From Vibrio sp. VB16 (GTDB lineage: Bacteria > Pseudomonadota > Gammaproteobacteria > Enterobacterales > Vibrionaceae), in the NCBI RefSeq assembly GCF_015594925.2, contig NZ_CP087590.1:806001-870000 (forward strand): 64,000 nucleotides of DNA. Direction: 5' to 3'. Both the position numbers and the translations under genes were made by a program. A model generated the notes under the pieces. It worked only from the letters and a program-made list of their open reading frames with translations. It made no database searches and was not told the DNA's origin. The number at the start of each line of letters is the position of its first letter. Positions within the stretch are counted from its first letter, which is position 1. Below are positions 26,758-34,434 of the stretch, in pieces.

Positions 26758-26926
26758 GCTTTTGACGTTCTTTGTCGAGTTGGTTTAGTTTGTCTAAATC
26801 ACTTTTTTTCTTGTCTGGTTGGCCAAACTTCATGTTGGCGGTGTACTTAAGTGCCGCAATGTTACCCACTACGACACTGAGTATAATAATGCTGATCACC
26901 CAAGGGTTTAAAAGAAAATCAATCAT
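26735..26926 (-). CDS. DUF2897 family small membrane protein
   Basis: A 63-residue protein: one N-terminal transmembrane helix (about residues 8-30) and a Lys/Asp/Gln-rich tail. The frame is open 30 codons further up, but AAGGA just before ATG at 26926 marks the start and removes overlap with the neighbouring gene. Function unknown; E. coli has the small YpfN at a comparable place next to dapE, though I see no clear sequence match. Confidence 0.72.
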   Translation of the reverse strand: MIDFLLNPWVISIIILSVVVGNIAALKYTANMKFGQPDKKKSDLDKLNQLDKERQKQTKKDTK

Positions 26927-26930
26927 GTTA

Positions 26931-27608
26931 TTAATCCTTGCAAATATTGGTGATGTATTGTGAGTAGATAGCATCAAAATTGGCTGTAATGGTTTGTAAA
27001 TCCGACACCCCTTCAATTGCTAGTGTGTCTAATATTAATGAGGCTGACAATTCAGTTAAACATGATTCGCTGCTTTCCCGATGGCTTATATGCCAAGGTT
27101 CTGCGGCAACACCTCCGAGATCTCTTTTGTACGGAAAGAAAAAGCCAAAGAGCGAAAGGTGTTCACACAGCCACTTATAAAAAGGTGCCTGATGGCCCTC
27201 TAAATATTCCCACGGTTCCAATTGTAACCTACTGTCATGAGGCAATAGGTTTTTAGCATAAACGTCAAGATCAGTGCCCCAATGGTGCCGACTCGCGCCC
27301 GGTAAGGCTGACCATCGCAAGATAGCAAAGAGACGCTGTTGTTCCGTGAGAGAGCTAAAAACAATGGGTTGGCTTTGATCGTCTAAAATGACGGTTTGAC
27401 CCGAACACTTTCTGTTCCAGATTGACTTTTGTCGTTGGAAATCTCGAAACCCACTTGCTACCTCTAGTTGGAACCCAGCCTTACTGGCAGCAATAACAAG
27501 ACGCTGTATATCTTGTTCTATCAAATAGTTGACCTTGATAGATTGATATTCAGTCTGAATAACCTTTAAGTGAGATTCTGTTAACCCTGTTAATTGCTGT
27601 TTATTCAT
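26931..27608 (-). CDS. M15 family metallopeptidase (probable D-alanyl-D-alanine carboxypeptidase)
   Basis: A 225-residue LAS-type zinc peptidase. Metal ligands are His and Asp in ASRHHWGTDLDV and His in AEPWHIS; the FRDFQRQ and ASGFRD segments are typical of the VanY/DacB-like group. No signal peptide is evident, so the substrate location is uncertain. It stops just before the DUF2897 gene and precedes nothing else; dapE is 55 bp away on the same strand. Confidence 0.85.
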   Translation of the reverse strand: MNKQQLTGLTESHLKVIQTEYQSIKVNYLIEQDIQRLVIAASKAGFQLEVASGFRDFQRQKSIWNRKCSGQTVILDDQSQPIVFSSLTEQQRLFAILRWSALPGASRHHWGTDLDVYAKNLLPHDSRLQLEPWEYLEGHQAPFYKWLCEHLSLFGFFFPYKRDLGGVAAEPWHISHRESSESCLTELSASLILDTLAIEGVSDLQTITANFDAIYSQYITNICKD

Positions 27609-27663
27609 TCGATCACTTCGTCGCAGAGGCGTGTTGCCGTCCTCAGGCTACTCATATCTAGTG

Positions 27664-28800
27664 TCATAGAGCTAACAGCTTTTGAAGCGTTTTCTCATAC
27701 ATGTCTGTCAGTTTTTCTAGATCAGCGATGTTGACGCATTCATTTACTTTGTGAATGGTAGCATTTACGGGTCCAAGCTCGATTACCTGACAATTCATAC
27801 GAGCGATAAAACGACCATCTGACGTTCCTCCTGTGGTGAGGAGTTGTGGTTTGGTATGATTGATTTCTTCAACGGCTTCAACAACGGCTTCTAACAACGC
27901 GCCATGGTCGGTCAAAAATGGATCACCATTAAGTGTCCAATCTACATCATAATCTAACCCATATGAATCAAGTGTAGAGTGAATTCGACGTTTTATCTCA
28001 TCGTTATTTAGCTCAGTACTAAAGCGCATATTAAACTGTACGTTAAATTCTCCAGGGATCACATTTGATGCCCCCGTTCCTGCGTGCAGGTTTGGGATTT
28101 GAAAGCTAGTGGGTGGGAAGTAAGCATTGCCGTCATCCCATTTTGTTGTTACTAACTCGGATAGTGCTGGTAGCGCTTGGTGTATGGGGTTATTTGCCAA
28201 ATGAGGGTAGGCAACATGGCCTTGAATACCCTTAATCTTAATGTCACCGGTGATTGAACCTCGACGACCATTTTTGATAATATCACCCGTGAAATGAGTG
28301 CTTGAAGGTTCACCTACAATACACATATCAATATTTTCATTGCGAGCCATCAGTGTTTCAATCACTTTGACCGTGCCGTTAATGAATGGCCCTTCTTCAT
28401 CCGATGTGATGAGAAAACCTATCGACCCCTTATGATCGGGGTGTTGAGCAATAAAGCGCTCCACAGCGACAATCATACAAGCCAGAGAGCCTTTCATATC
28501 CGCAGCACCACGACCATGCAAATGGTCATCGATTATAGTCGGTTCAAAAGGTGGGGTATGCCACTGCTCTAAAGGACCAGACGGCACAACGTCTGTATGC
28601 CCAGCAAAGGCGAATAAAGGTGCTTCAGTACCGCGACGAGCCCAAAAGTTGGTGGTATCGTTAAATACCATTACCTCAATGTTGAACCCCAATGCTTTCA
28701 GTCTGTCTATCATGACTACTTGGCATCCGGCATCTTCAGGTGTGACGGATTGTCGACTGATCAAATCTTTAGCTAAAGCCAATACTGGGCTGTCATTCAT
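27664..28800 (-). CDS. dapE: Succinyl-diaminopimelate desuccinylase
   Basis: A dinuclear zinc hydrolase that frees LL-diaminopimelate for lysine and peptidoglycan. Metal ligands: His in FAGHTDVVP, Asp in GRGAADMKGS, the EEG of SDEEGPFINGT, and His near the C-terminus (ATIHKVNE). Length 378 residues. With dapA in the same region it makes this a lysine/peptidoglycan-precursor neighbourhood. YffB lies 15 bp upstream on the same strand. Confidence 0.96.
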   Translation of the reverse strand: MNDSPVLALAKDLISRQSVTPEDAGCQVVMIDRLKALGFNIEVMVFNDTTNFWARRGTEAPLFAFAGHTDVVPSGPLEQWHTPPFEPTIIDDHLHGRGAADMKGSLACMIVAVERFIAQHPDHKGSIGFLITSDEEGPFINGTVKVIETLMARNENIDMCIVGEPSSTHFTGDIIKNGRRGSITGDIKIKGIQGHVAYPHLANNPIHQALPALSELVTTKWDDGNAYFPPTSFQIPNLHAGTGASNVIPGEFNVQFNMRFSTELNNDEIKRRIHSTLDSYGLDYDVDWTLNGDPFLTDHGALLEAVVEAVEEINHTKPQLLTTGGTSDGRFIARMNCQVIELGPVNATIHKVNECVNIADLEKLTDMYEKTLQKLLAL

Positions 28801-28815
28801 GTTAGAAAAATCCTT

Positions 28816-29163
28816 TTACTTGAAAATATCTGAATATTGAGGGGCCTTAAAGCCAATATGAAACTGACCGTCTACGTTAAGTATAGGTCGCTTAATCATC
28901 GCTGGATGTTCTACCAATAATGGAACGACAGATTGTTGATCTACGCTCTCTTTTTGCTCTTGAGTCAATTGACGATAAGTTGTCCCTCTTTTATTCAGTA
29001 CTTGTTCCCAGCCTAGTTGATGGCAAAAACTCTCGACGAGGTTATTATCTACCCCGTTTTTACGGTAATCGTGAAAATCAAAACTGATATCTGCCTCTTG
29101 TAACCATTTTTTTGCTTTCTTTATGGTGTCGCAGTTTGGAATACCGTACATGGTAATAGTCAT
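28816..29163 (-). CDS. yffB: ArsC/Spx family reductase (YffB)
   Basis: A 115-residue thioredoxin-fold protein with catalytic Cys in YGIPNCDTIKKAKKWL and KRPIL near the end. E. coli yffB-dapE has the same order. It is co-transcribed with dapE and probably a glutathione-dependent thiol reductase; activity on arsenate is not implied. Its upstream region is copy A of the repeat that brackets mcp. Confidence 0.9.
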   Translation of the reverse strand: MTITMYGIPNCDTIKKAKKWLQEADISFDFHDYRKNGVDNNLVESFCHQLGWEQVLNKRGTTYRQLTQEQKESVDQQSVVPLLVEHPAMIKRPILNVDGQFHIGFKAPQYSDIFK

Positions 29164-29171
29164 CTCTATTC

Positions 29172-29252
29172 CTTTATTGTCGCTTTAAGGTGAATCCTAT
29201 CAGGAACCTGCCTGTCAGACAAAATAACAACGAAATCTAATCGATGGCACAT
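29172..29252 (+). repeat. Copy A of a diverged 81-bp direct repeat flanking mcp
   Basis: By hand, about 66 of 81 positions are identical to 31481-31560, with one 1-base gap; the most conserved stretch is AAAATAACAA with TAATC and GCACAT following. This copy lies immediately upstream of yffB (minus strand). It contains a degenerate CRP-like core (TCTAA-N6-GCACA). Confidence 0.75.
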
Positions 29253-29487
29253 TTCTTCATATAGGCAGTAAACTTCTGGAAATACGAGTAGGTCTACCAT
29301 CAAGATAGAGATGGAATATGTATTGATAAGAGAGCGATTGAATATGTATAAACCCCCACATATCAACATTAAACCGTTTTTTATACGGTTCAGTGTTCCC
29401 AAGAAATCGGGATTGTATTAGTCTTACGATTGAAGAAATAAATTATAATTAACAATAAATTAACGTCTATTACACAAAGAGTTGTCT

Positions 29488-31401
29488 ATGAATAATATTC
29501 TCAATTTTAAAGGTCGCATTATTACTGCGGCAATCACTTTCCTGATTTTATCGATGGGTATTTTATCTTATGTGTCATTTAACCGGCTGGCTACTGTCGC
29601 GACACAAGGCGCCGATAGTTATTCGATGTTACGTATTCAACACGGTGCAGAGCAAACATCAGATTTTATTAGAGGTATAAAGCAAGATATTGAGGTTGCA
29701 GCTAATCTATTTATTGGTTTGAAAGGCGATGATGAAGTGATGTCGCTGTTAACTAACATAGATAAACTGTCAAATGCTACGGCTATTGTTGTGGGCTATG
29801 AAGACGGTAGTGCCTTGAATAGTAATAAAGGTCGGTACGACGCAAGTAAATACGACCCGAGAGTAAGAGGCTGGTATACCGCTGCAAAAAATAGCCGCAA
29901 AACCATCATAACGGATATCTATACAGGAAAATCAACGGGTACGCTAATGGTCAGTATTGCCACTCCTTTTTACTCAAATAGTAAACTTGATGGCGTACTT
30001 CTTGCGGATGTAGAGTTGACCGCACTGACGAGGATTATTGAAAAATCTGTGTTCAATGGTGCCATTGCGGCGTTATATGACAATACTGGATTGACTATCG
30101 CATCGACGGGCGAAGTTGATGTTCCTGGTCAATCGCGCCTTTCAGATTTTGCTGAATTGGTTGGGGTTGAAAACGCGATGCTGACTAAAGATAACGGCGT
30201 GTTTGAATTCTCACTGCTTGGTGCGGACAAAGTCGCATTTTTCCAGACCATTCAGTTAACGGATGATACTAAATGGCACATATTGGTAGGATTGGATAAA
30301 TCGGTTGTCTACAAGGTTCTGGATGAATCATTAACTTCTTCCGTTATCACTACAACAATACTTGTTATTGTTTCCGCGATACTACTTTCACTGGTGCTTG
30401 CTCAAGCCTACAAGCCAGTATTGGCGCTAAAGAAGACCGTGCAGGATCTTTCCAGTGGAAATGGTGATCTTACCAAACGCCTACCAATAACGAGATCTGA
30501 TGACCTTGGTCAAATATCAGAACATATCAATATCTTTGTGGAAAACTTACAGAACATGATGCTGGATATTTCGCAGGCGTCGACCCACATTAGCGGTAGC
30601 ATTTCCGGTTTGCAGGAACTAACAAAAAACAATGCCTCTGTATTAGGTCAGCATAAAAGTGAAACGGATCAAGTGGTTGTCGCTCTGGATGAAATGAGTG
30701 CTACATCAAATGATGTCGCTAAAAATACCGCTGATGCAGTTGAATTTACAGGTAAAACAAATACCCAAGCGGAAGAGTCAAAACGGGTAGTGACCGGAGC
30801 AACTCAGACAGTAAGTGAGCTGGTTGAGCGAGTTGAGGAAGCCTCTGGCCATATTAATCAAATGGGTAATGAGATTTCTGAAATTGCTGATGTGCTTAAG
30901 GTCATTGGTGATATCGCGGATCAGACCAATCTACTTGCGCTAAACGCGGCGATTGAAGCGGCACGAGCAGGAGAGCAAGGACGTGGATTTGCCGTTGTAG
31001 CAGATGAAGTTCGCGCATTGGCATCTCGCACTCAACAAAGTACTTCTGAAATTCAAGGTACCATCAATCGATTAACCAGTAGCTCAGAAAAGGTGATTAG
31101 TACCATGATCAGCACGAAATCCAGCTGTGAAGAGGCTTCCACTCAGACATCTCTGGTTGTCACTGATCTTGACAAAATCAGTGATTCAGTTGGAGGGATC
31201 AATAATCTAAACTTGCAGATTGCCACAGCTGCAGAGCAGCAGAATTCAGTTGCTGAAGAGATTACTCGTAATATGGCGAAGATTCAGGAAATGGTTCAGC
31301 TTATTTCCGCGAGTGGAGTCGATGCTGACAATGAAGCCTCGGCTCTCGCGACGGCAAATAGTCAACTGACAAGTATTGTCGGACGCTTCAAGCTTCAGTA
31401 A
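29488..31401 (+). CDS. Methyl-accepting chemotaxis protein with dCache sensor
   Basis: A 637-residue chemoreceptor: transmembrane helix 1 (about 12-33), a periplasmic dCache-type sensor (about 40-275, with RGWYTAAKNSRKTIITDIYTG), transmembrane helix 2 (about 285-306), HAMP, and a long signalling hairpin with the tip block DQTNLLALNAAIEAARAGEQ. There is no C-terminal CheR-binding pentapeptide. The ligand cannot be told; dCache sensors often bind amino acids. A TTG six bases upstream is open but ATG at 29488 has AAAGAG ahead. The gene has its own terminator and is bracketed by a direct repeat, so it looks inserted between yffB and the winged-helix gene. Confidence 0.92.
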   Translation: MNNILNFKGRIITAAITFLILSMGILSYVSFNRLATVATQGADSYSMLRIQHGAEQTSDFIRGIKQDIEVAANLFIGLKGDDEVMSLLTNIDKLSNATAIVVGYEDGSALNSNKGRYDASKYDPRVRGWYTAAKNSRKTIITDIYTGKSTGTLMVSIATPFYSNSKLDGVLLADVELTALTRIIEKSVFNGAIAALYDNTGLTIASTGEVDVPGQSRLSDFAELVGVENAMLTKDNGVFEFSLLGADKVAFFQTIQLTDDTKWHILVGLDKSVVYKVLDESLTSSVITTTILVIVSAILLSLVLAQAYKPVLALKKTVQDLSSGNGDLTKRLPITRSDDLGQISEHINIFVENLQNMMLDISQASTHISGSISGLQELTKNNASVLGQHKSETDQVVVALDEMSATSNDVAKNTADAVEFTGKTNTQAEESKRVVTGATQTVSELVERVEEASGHINQMGNEISEIADVLKVIGDIADQTNLLALNAAIEAARAGEQGRGFAVVADEVRALASRTQQSTSEIQGTINRLTSSSEKVISTMISTKSSCEEASTQTSLVVTDLDKISDSVGGINNLNLQIATAAEQQNSVAEEITRNMAKIQEMVQLISASGVDADNEASALATANSQLTSIVGRFKLQ

Positions 31402-31444
31402 TTATTATATTGGTCCGTCGTATAGTCGATTGGCGGTTATAAAT

Positions 31445-31478
31445 AAAGGTCAGAAGTTTTTCGTTCTGACCTTTTATT
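31445..31478 (+). terminator. Terminator after mcp
   Basis: An 11-bp perfect stem (31445-31455 with 31464-31474), followed by TTATT. It ends right where copy B of the repeat begins. Confidence 0.8.
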
Positions 31479-31480
31479 CC

Positions 31481-31560
31481 CTTTATTATCGCTTTAACGT
31501 AAACCCTGTCAGAACCTTCCGATCAGATAAAATAACAATTAAATGTAATCTATTGCACAT
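31481..31560 (+). repeat. Copy B of the direct repeat flanking mcp
   Basis: Same orientation as 29172-29252. It lies 143 bp upstream of the winged-helix gene. Its end (31541-31562) reads AAATGT-AATCTATTG-CACATAT, close to a CRP site (TGTAA-N6-GCACA, 8 of 10 consensus positions). Confidence 0.75.
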
Positions 31561-31562
31561 AT
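31541..31562. promoter_or_regulatory. Possible CRP site in copy B
   Basis: TGTAA-TCTATT-GCACA against TGTGA-N6-TCACA, with A/T flanks AAA and TAT. Copy A keeps the right half but loses more of the left. A matching site upstream of yffB and this gene would fit an ancestral shared divergent promoter. Confidence 0.4.
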
Positions 31563-31702
31563 TTCCCTAAATGGAATTAAGAATGTGCACTTATTGATCA
31601 AACGCAAAAACAATCATAGGGAAAAAGAAATAATGGCACACGTTGTCAATTTTATTTATTGAAATCAATAGTCCTCTAGACAAAGTAGTAATGGAGATAT
31701 CG

Positions 31703-31987
31703 ATGGAGTTGAGTCCTGTTTTTGCGAGAAGGCTGTATTTGGCGCTTTTAGTAGAAAATTTAGATAGGCCGAATGTGCCTAAATTGATCGAAAAAACTGG
31801 GTGGCCGCGTAGGACTATTCAAGATGTGCTGAAAGCATTGCCGGGCATAGGGATTGAACTTATGTTTGTTCAAGATGGCCGAAGACATAATGATGGGTAC
31901 TATCAGCTATCTGATTGGGGGCCTTTTGATAGCCAATGGGTTCTGGAACGCAAAGTCGAAATAGCATCTACACTCGGTTTTCGTTGA
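31703..31987 (+). CDS. Winged helix-turn-helix protein (HTH_43-like)
   Basis: A 94-residue protein made almost only of a winged-helix DNA-binding domain: MELSPVFARRLYLALLVENLDRPNVPKLIEKTGWPRRTIQDVLKALPGIG, then a wing around FVQDGRRHNDGYYQL. It fits the small Vibrio/Shewanella family I know as PF09904; targets unknown. The start is chosen at 31703 because GGAG lies 6 bases upstream; the frame is open 20 codons earlier without one. Confidence 0.72.
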   Translation: MELSPVFARRLYLALLVENLDRPNVPKLIEKTGWPRRTIQDVLKALPGIGIELMFVQDGRRHNDGYYQLSDWGPFDSQWVLERKVEIASTLGFR

Positions 31988-32023
31988 ACTCAAAATTATA
32001 ATAGATTACTTTTCTCATGAAAG

Positions 32024-32056
32024 AAGCGCCTTACAATAGATGTAGGCGCTTTTTGT
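32024..32056. terminator. Terminator after the winged-helix gene
   Basis: AGCGCC-TTACA ... TGTAGGCGCTTTTTG, with an imperfect loop side; T-run on the + strand. Lies between convergent genes. Confidence 0.75.
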
Positions 32057-32440
32057 TTAATTAAGGTCGTTATTTATGATGTTAATCGGAAGAGACAAGT
32101 CACCATCGGGGTAATTGCACAGATAAGCGGTGCCAACGAATGTGACTGATGTTGCAAAATCAATCGGACTGAGTAAAAAGACAGTATTTGCACCTATCTC
32201 ATGGGCATGGTTTTTCATCTCGTTTAACGCCCCTCGAATCATGGTGTCGTTAGCAAAGAACAGGTAGCTATACCAATGGCCTTCATTGCCGGTTACTTCG
32301 CCTCTCCATTCACAATACTGAAATCGGTAAACGCTATCCGTACGAATATGTACTTGAGAAGCTTCAGAGAGCAAAACCTTGCTAGGTATGCTACACCCGA
32401 CCAAGAAGCTGACACAAAAAAAAGAGAACCATTTTATCAT
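32057..32440 (-). CDS. DUF4156-type lipoprotein
   Basis: A 127-residue lipoprotein with signal and lipobox FLVGCS (Cys16). The body has CEWRGEVTGNEGHW, ALNEMKNHAHEIGANTVFLL and a late Cys (AYLCNYP), the pattern of DUF4156 (PF13698), distantly related to RcsF-like folds. Function unknown. It stops at the shared terminator and DUF2956 lies 7 bp upstream on the same strand. Confidence 0.72.
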   Translation of the reverse strand: MIKWFSFFCVSFLVGCSIPSKVLLSEASQVHIRTDSVYRFQYCEWRGEVTGNEGHWYSYLFFANDTMIRGALNEMKNHAHEIGANTVFLLSPIDFATSVTFVGTAYLCNYPDGDLSLPINIINNDLN

Positions 32441-32447
32441 GACAATC

Positions 32448-32795
32448 CTAACCTAGAGACAGATAAGCAATAAATACAATCCAGCTTACTAATAGTAGTA
32501 GCCATGGTATTAATTGGCTGCTTTTTTTTGAGGGTACGGGCTCGATTTGTCCCGTCTGAGTATCGTTTTGATCATTGGATGTAGTTTGTTTCTCTTTTTG
32601 ATGCTTTTTCCGTGCTCGATCGGCTTGTCGACTTTTCTCTTTTTGCTGTTTTTTATATAGAGCTATGCCCTTTTCTATACCCTGAGCAATTAATTTTGTT
32701 TGGTCTTTAGTTTGCCCTGGCTTTTGTGTTGCTTTGGCTATTTTCATTGCTTCCGCTTGTGATTCAGGTGAGATCTGGTTTTTATGGACTGTCAT
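32448..32795 (-). CDS. DUF2956 domain-containing membrane protein
   Basis: A 115-residue protein with a very basic Lys/Gln/Arg-rich N-terminal two-thirds (KKQQKEKSRQADRARKKHQ) and a single C-terminal transmembrane helix (about 94-112). The start SPESQAEAMKIAKATQKPGQTK is the DUF2956 (PF11169) signature. Tail-anchored topology; function unknown. Confidence 0.8.
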   Translation of the reverse strand: MTVHKNQISPESQAEAMKIAKATQKPGQTKDQTKLIAQGIEKGIALYKKQQKEKSRQADRARKKHQKEKQTTSNDQNDTQTGQIEPVPSKKSSQLIPWLLLLVSWIVFIAYLSLG

Positions 32796-32880
32796 AGAGG
32801 TTCTTACAGAAAAATGAGTAACCTACATAGATTATATGATATATCCTCTTAGATAAATAAATTGATCTAGTTAGTGATAA

Positions 32881-33339
32881 GTGCGTTATTCAATAGAAGA
32901 GTATGACAGTGATGGATTCTTAAAAGCGCCCAAATTACTGTGGGTAGGCTGGTTATTCTTAGCAAAGGCTTGGATCATCTTTATCGTTGCGGGAGCGAGT
33001 AGGGATATGGGAGCGAAGCTTCTAGAAATCATATACCCCGTACATGCCGCGTTATATCTTGGCTTGATTATGGGGTTTCCTGTGTTGGTCCTAATTTGGC
33101 TGCTTGGTCTTCGTAAACCGGATAGAAAAAAAATTTGTAGAGTGGTTTCATATGGAAAGATCACAACGATACTAACGATATTGACCCAGATGGGGCTCGT
33201 TATCTATCAAATCTATCTTGATAATATTCAATTTGGTTGGGCGAATGCAGTTACGCTGTTAGGCCTCATTTGGTTGATGATTTATATTTCGAGAAGTAAA
33301 AGGGTAAAAGATTGTTTTCGGTCACCGTTATTAAGCTAA
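32881..33339 (+). CDS. DUF2919 family membrane protein (YfeZ-like)
   Basis: A 152-residue inner-membrane protein with four hydrophobic segments. It starts with GTG at 32881, no closer ATG existing before the conserved YDSDGFLKAPKLLWVGWLFLAKAW. This block marks DUF2919, to which E. coli YfeZ belongs; in E. coli yfeZ is near the DyP peroxidase gene yfeX, as here. Its stop codon lies within a long inverted repeat. Confidence 0.8.
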   Translation: MRYSIEEYDSDGFLKAPKLLWVGWLFLAKAWIIFIVAGASRDMGAKLLEIIYPVHAALYLGLIMGFPVLVLIWLLGLRKPDRKKICRVVSYGKITTILTILTQMGLVIYQIYLDNIQFGWANAVTLLGLIWLMIYISRSKRVKDCFRSPLLS

Positions 33340-33378
33340 TTGAATGTACTGATAGTGTTAATTCAGTACATTCAATTA
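33337..33378. repeat. Perfect 16-bp inverted repeat upstream of the peroxidase
   Basis: Arms 33337-33352 and 33363-33378 (TAATTGAATGTACTGA and its complement) are fully complementary around a 10-base loop. The first arm contains the DUF2919 stop codon. The stem is A/T-rich and the following bases are TATAATATAAA rather than a T-run, so it is not a normal terminator; it may be an operator or an RNA end structure. Confidence 0.8.
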
Positions 33379-33425
33379 TATATAATATAAATTAACTCGT
33401 TAGATGAATTTTTTGGAGACACGTT

Positions 33426-34325
33426 ATGGCAAAATATCAAACTGCTATCGTTCCTGGGGCGGGACCATTCGCACTTTATGTCCAAATTAAGGTTAAATCA
33501 CAGCCAAAAAAAGTAGTGCAGCAGTTAAAATTGATACCGGCATTGGTGGAAGAATTGAATAGAAGCCAAGTGAATGCCGATTTGACTTCTTGCATTGCGT
33601 TTAGCAAATCGTTTTGGAGCCAAACTAATCAACCTGTCCCTGATGAGTTAATCGATTTCACTCCTCTTGGTGAAGGGACGATTGTTGCACCAGCAACGGA
33701 TGTTGATGTGCTCATTCATTGTCATTCTAATCGTCATGATTTGCACTTTTATCTGCTTCGGAAATTAATGACAGAAATTTCAGAGTATGTGGACATTGTG
33801 GATGAAACTTATGGTTATCGTTTTATGGATGCCAGAGATATGACGGATTTCATAGACGGAACAGAAAACCCAGTTGGTGACGAAAGAAGAGACGTTGCCA
33901 TTATTTCTGATGGTATATTCTCCGGTGGCAGTTACGTTATGGCTCAACGGTTTATTCATAATTTGCCAGCATGGAATAGATTATCGGTAACAGCACAAGA
34001 AAAGATCATTGGACGCACCAAGCCAGACTCCATTGAGCTTGATGATGTTCCTGCAGCTTCGCATGTTGGACGCGTAGACATAAAAGAAGAAGGGCAGGGG
34101 CTGAAAATTGTCCGACACAGTTTGCCTTACGGCTCGGTTACGGGCGACCATGGTTTATTATTCCTCTCTTACTGTAACACCCTACATAACATCAAAGTTA
34201 TGTTAGAGAGTATGTATGGTGTTAGTGATGGAAAAAGTGACCAAATGTTGCGCTTTACTCAAGCAGTAACGGGTGCTTATTTCTTTGCGCCATCAAGTGA
34301 AATGTTACAAATATTAGAGGTCTAA
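33426..34325 (+). CDS. yfeX: DyP-type haem peroxidase (YfeX-like)
   Basis: A 299-residue dye-decolourising peroxidase. The distal motif DFIDGTENP with catalytic Asp, the proximal haem ligand His in ASHVGRVD, and RHSLPYG are characteristic. No signal peptide or encapsulin-targeting tail is obvious, so it should be cytoplasmic. E. coli YfeX acts on porphyrinogens; the role here is inferred. A strong ribosome site (TTGGAG) precedes it, and a terminator follows. Confidence 0.93.
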   Translation: MAKYQTAIVPGAGPFALYVQIKVKSQPKKVVQQLKLIPALVEELNRSQVNADLTSCIAFSKSFWSQTNQPVPDELIDFTPLGEGTIVAPATDVDVLIHCHSNRHDLHFYLLRKLMTEISEYVDIVDETYGYRFMDARDMTDFIDGTENPVGDERRDVAIISDGIFSGGSYVMAQRFIHNLPAWNRLSVTAQEKIIGRTKPDSIELDDVPAASHVGRVDIKEEGQGLKIVRHSLPYGSVTGDHGLLFLSYCNTLHNIKVMLESMYGVSDGKSDQMLRFTQAVTGAYFFAPSSEMLQILEV

Positions 34326-34348
34326 TCGACCTTGTATTCTGCCCATAA

Positions 34349-34376
34349 AGAGAGCCTATTCTAGGCTCTCTATTTT
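34349..34376 (+). terminator. Terminator after the peroxidase
   Basis: A 10-bp perfect stem (34349-34358 with 34362-34371), TTC loop, then ATTTT. The flagellin promoter starts directly after. Confidence 0.8.
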
Positions 34377-34377
34377 C

Positions 34378-34404
34378 TAAAGTTTTTCGTTGAAGCGCCG
34401 ATAA
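34378..34404 (+). promoter_or_regulatory. Sigma-28 (FliA) promoter of flagellin 1
   Basis: TAAAGTTT-N11-GCCGATAA at 34378-34385 and 34397-34404 matches the sigma-28 consensus exactly. The coding start is 30 bp downstream. Confidence 0.88.
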
Positions 34405-34434
34405 TAGCCTGAGTTCCCTATTTAAGAAGGCGTT

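Noticed and set aside
29166..29402. 78-codon minus-strand ORF upstream of yffB
   Set aside because: It lies on the repeat copy A and promoter region, has no recognisable domain, and copy B does not preserve an equivalent frame.
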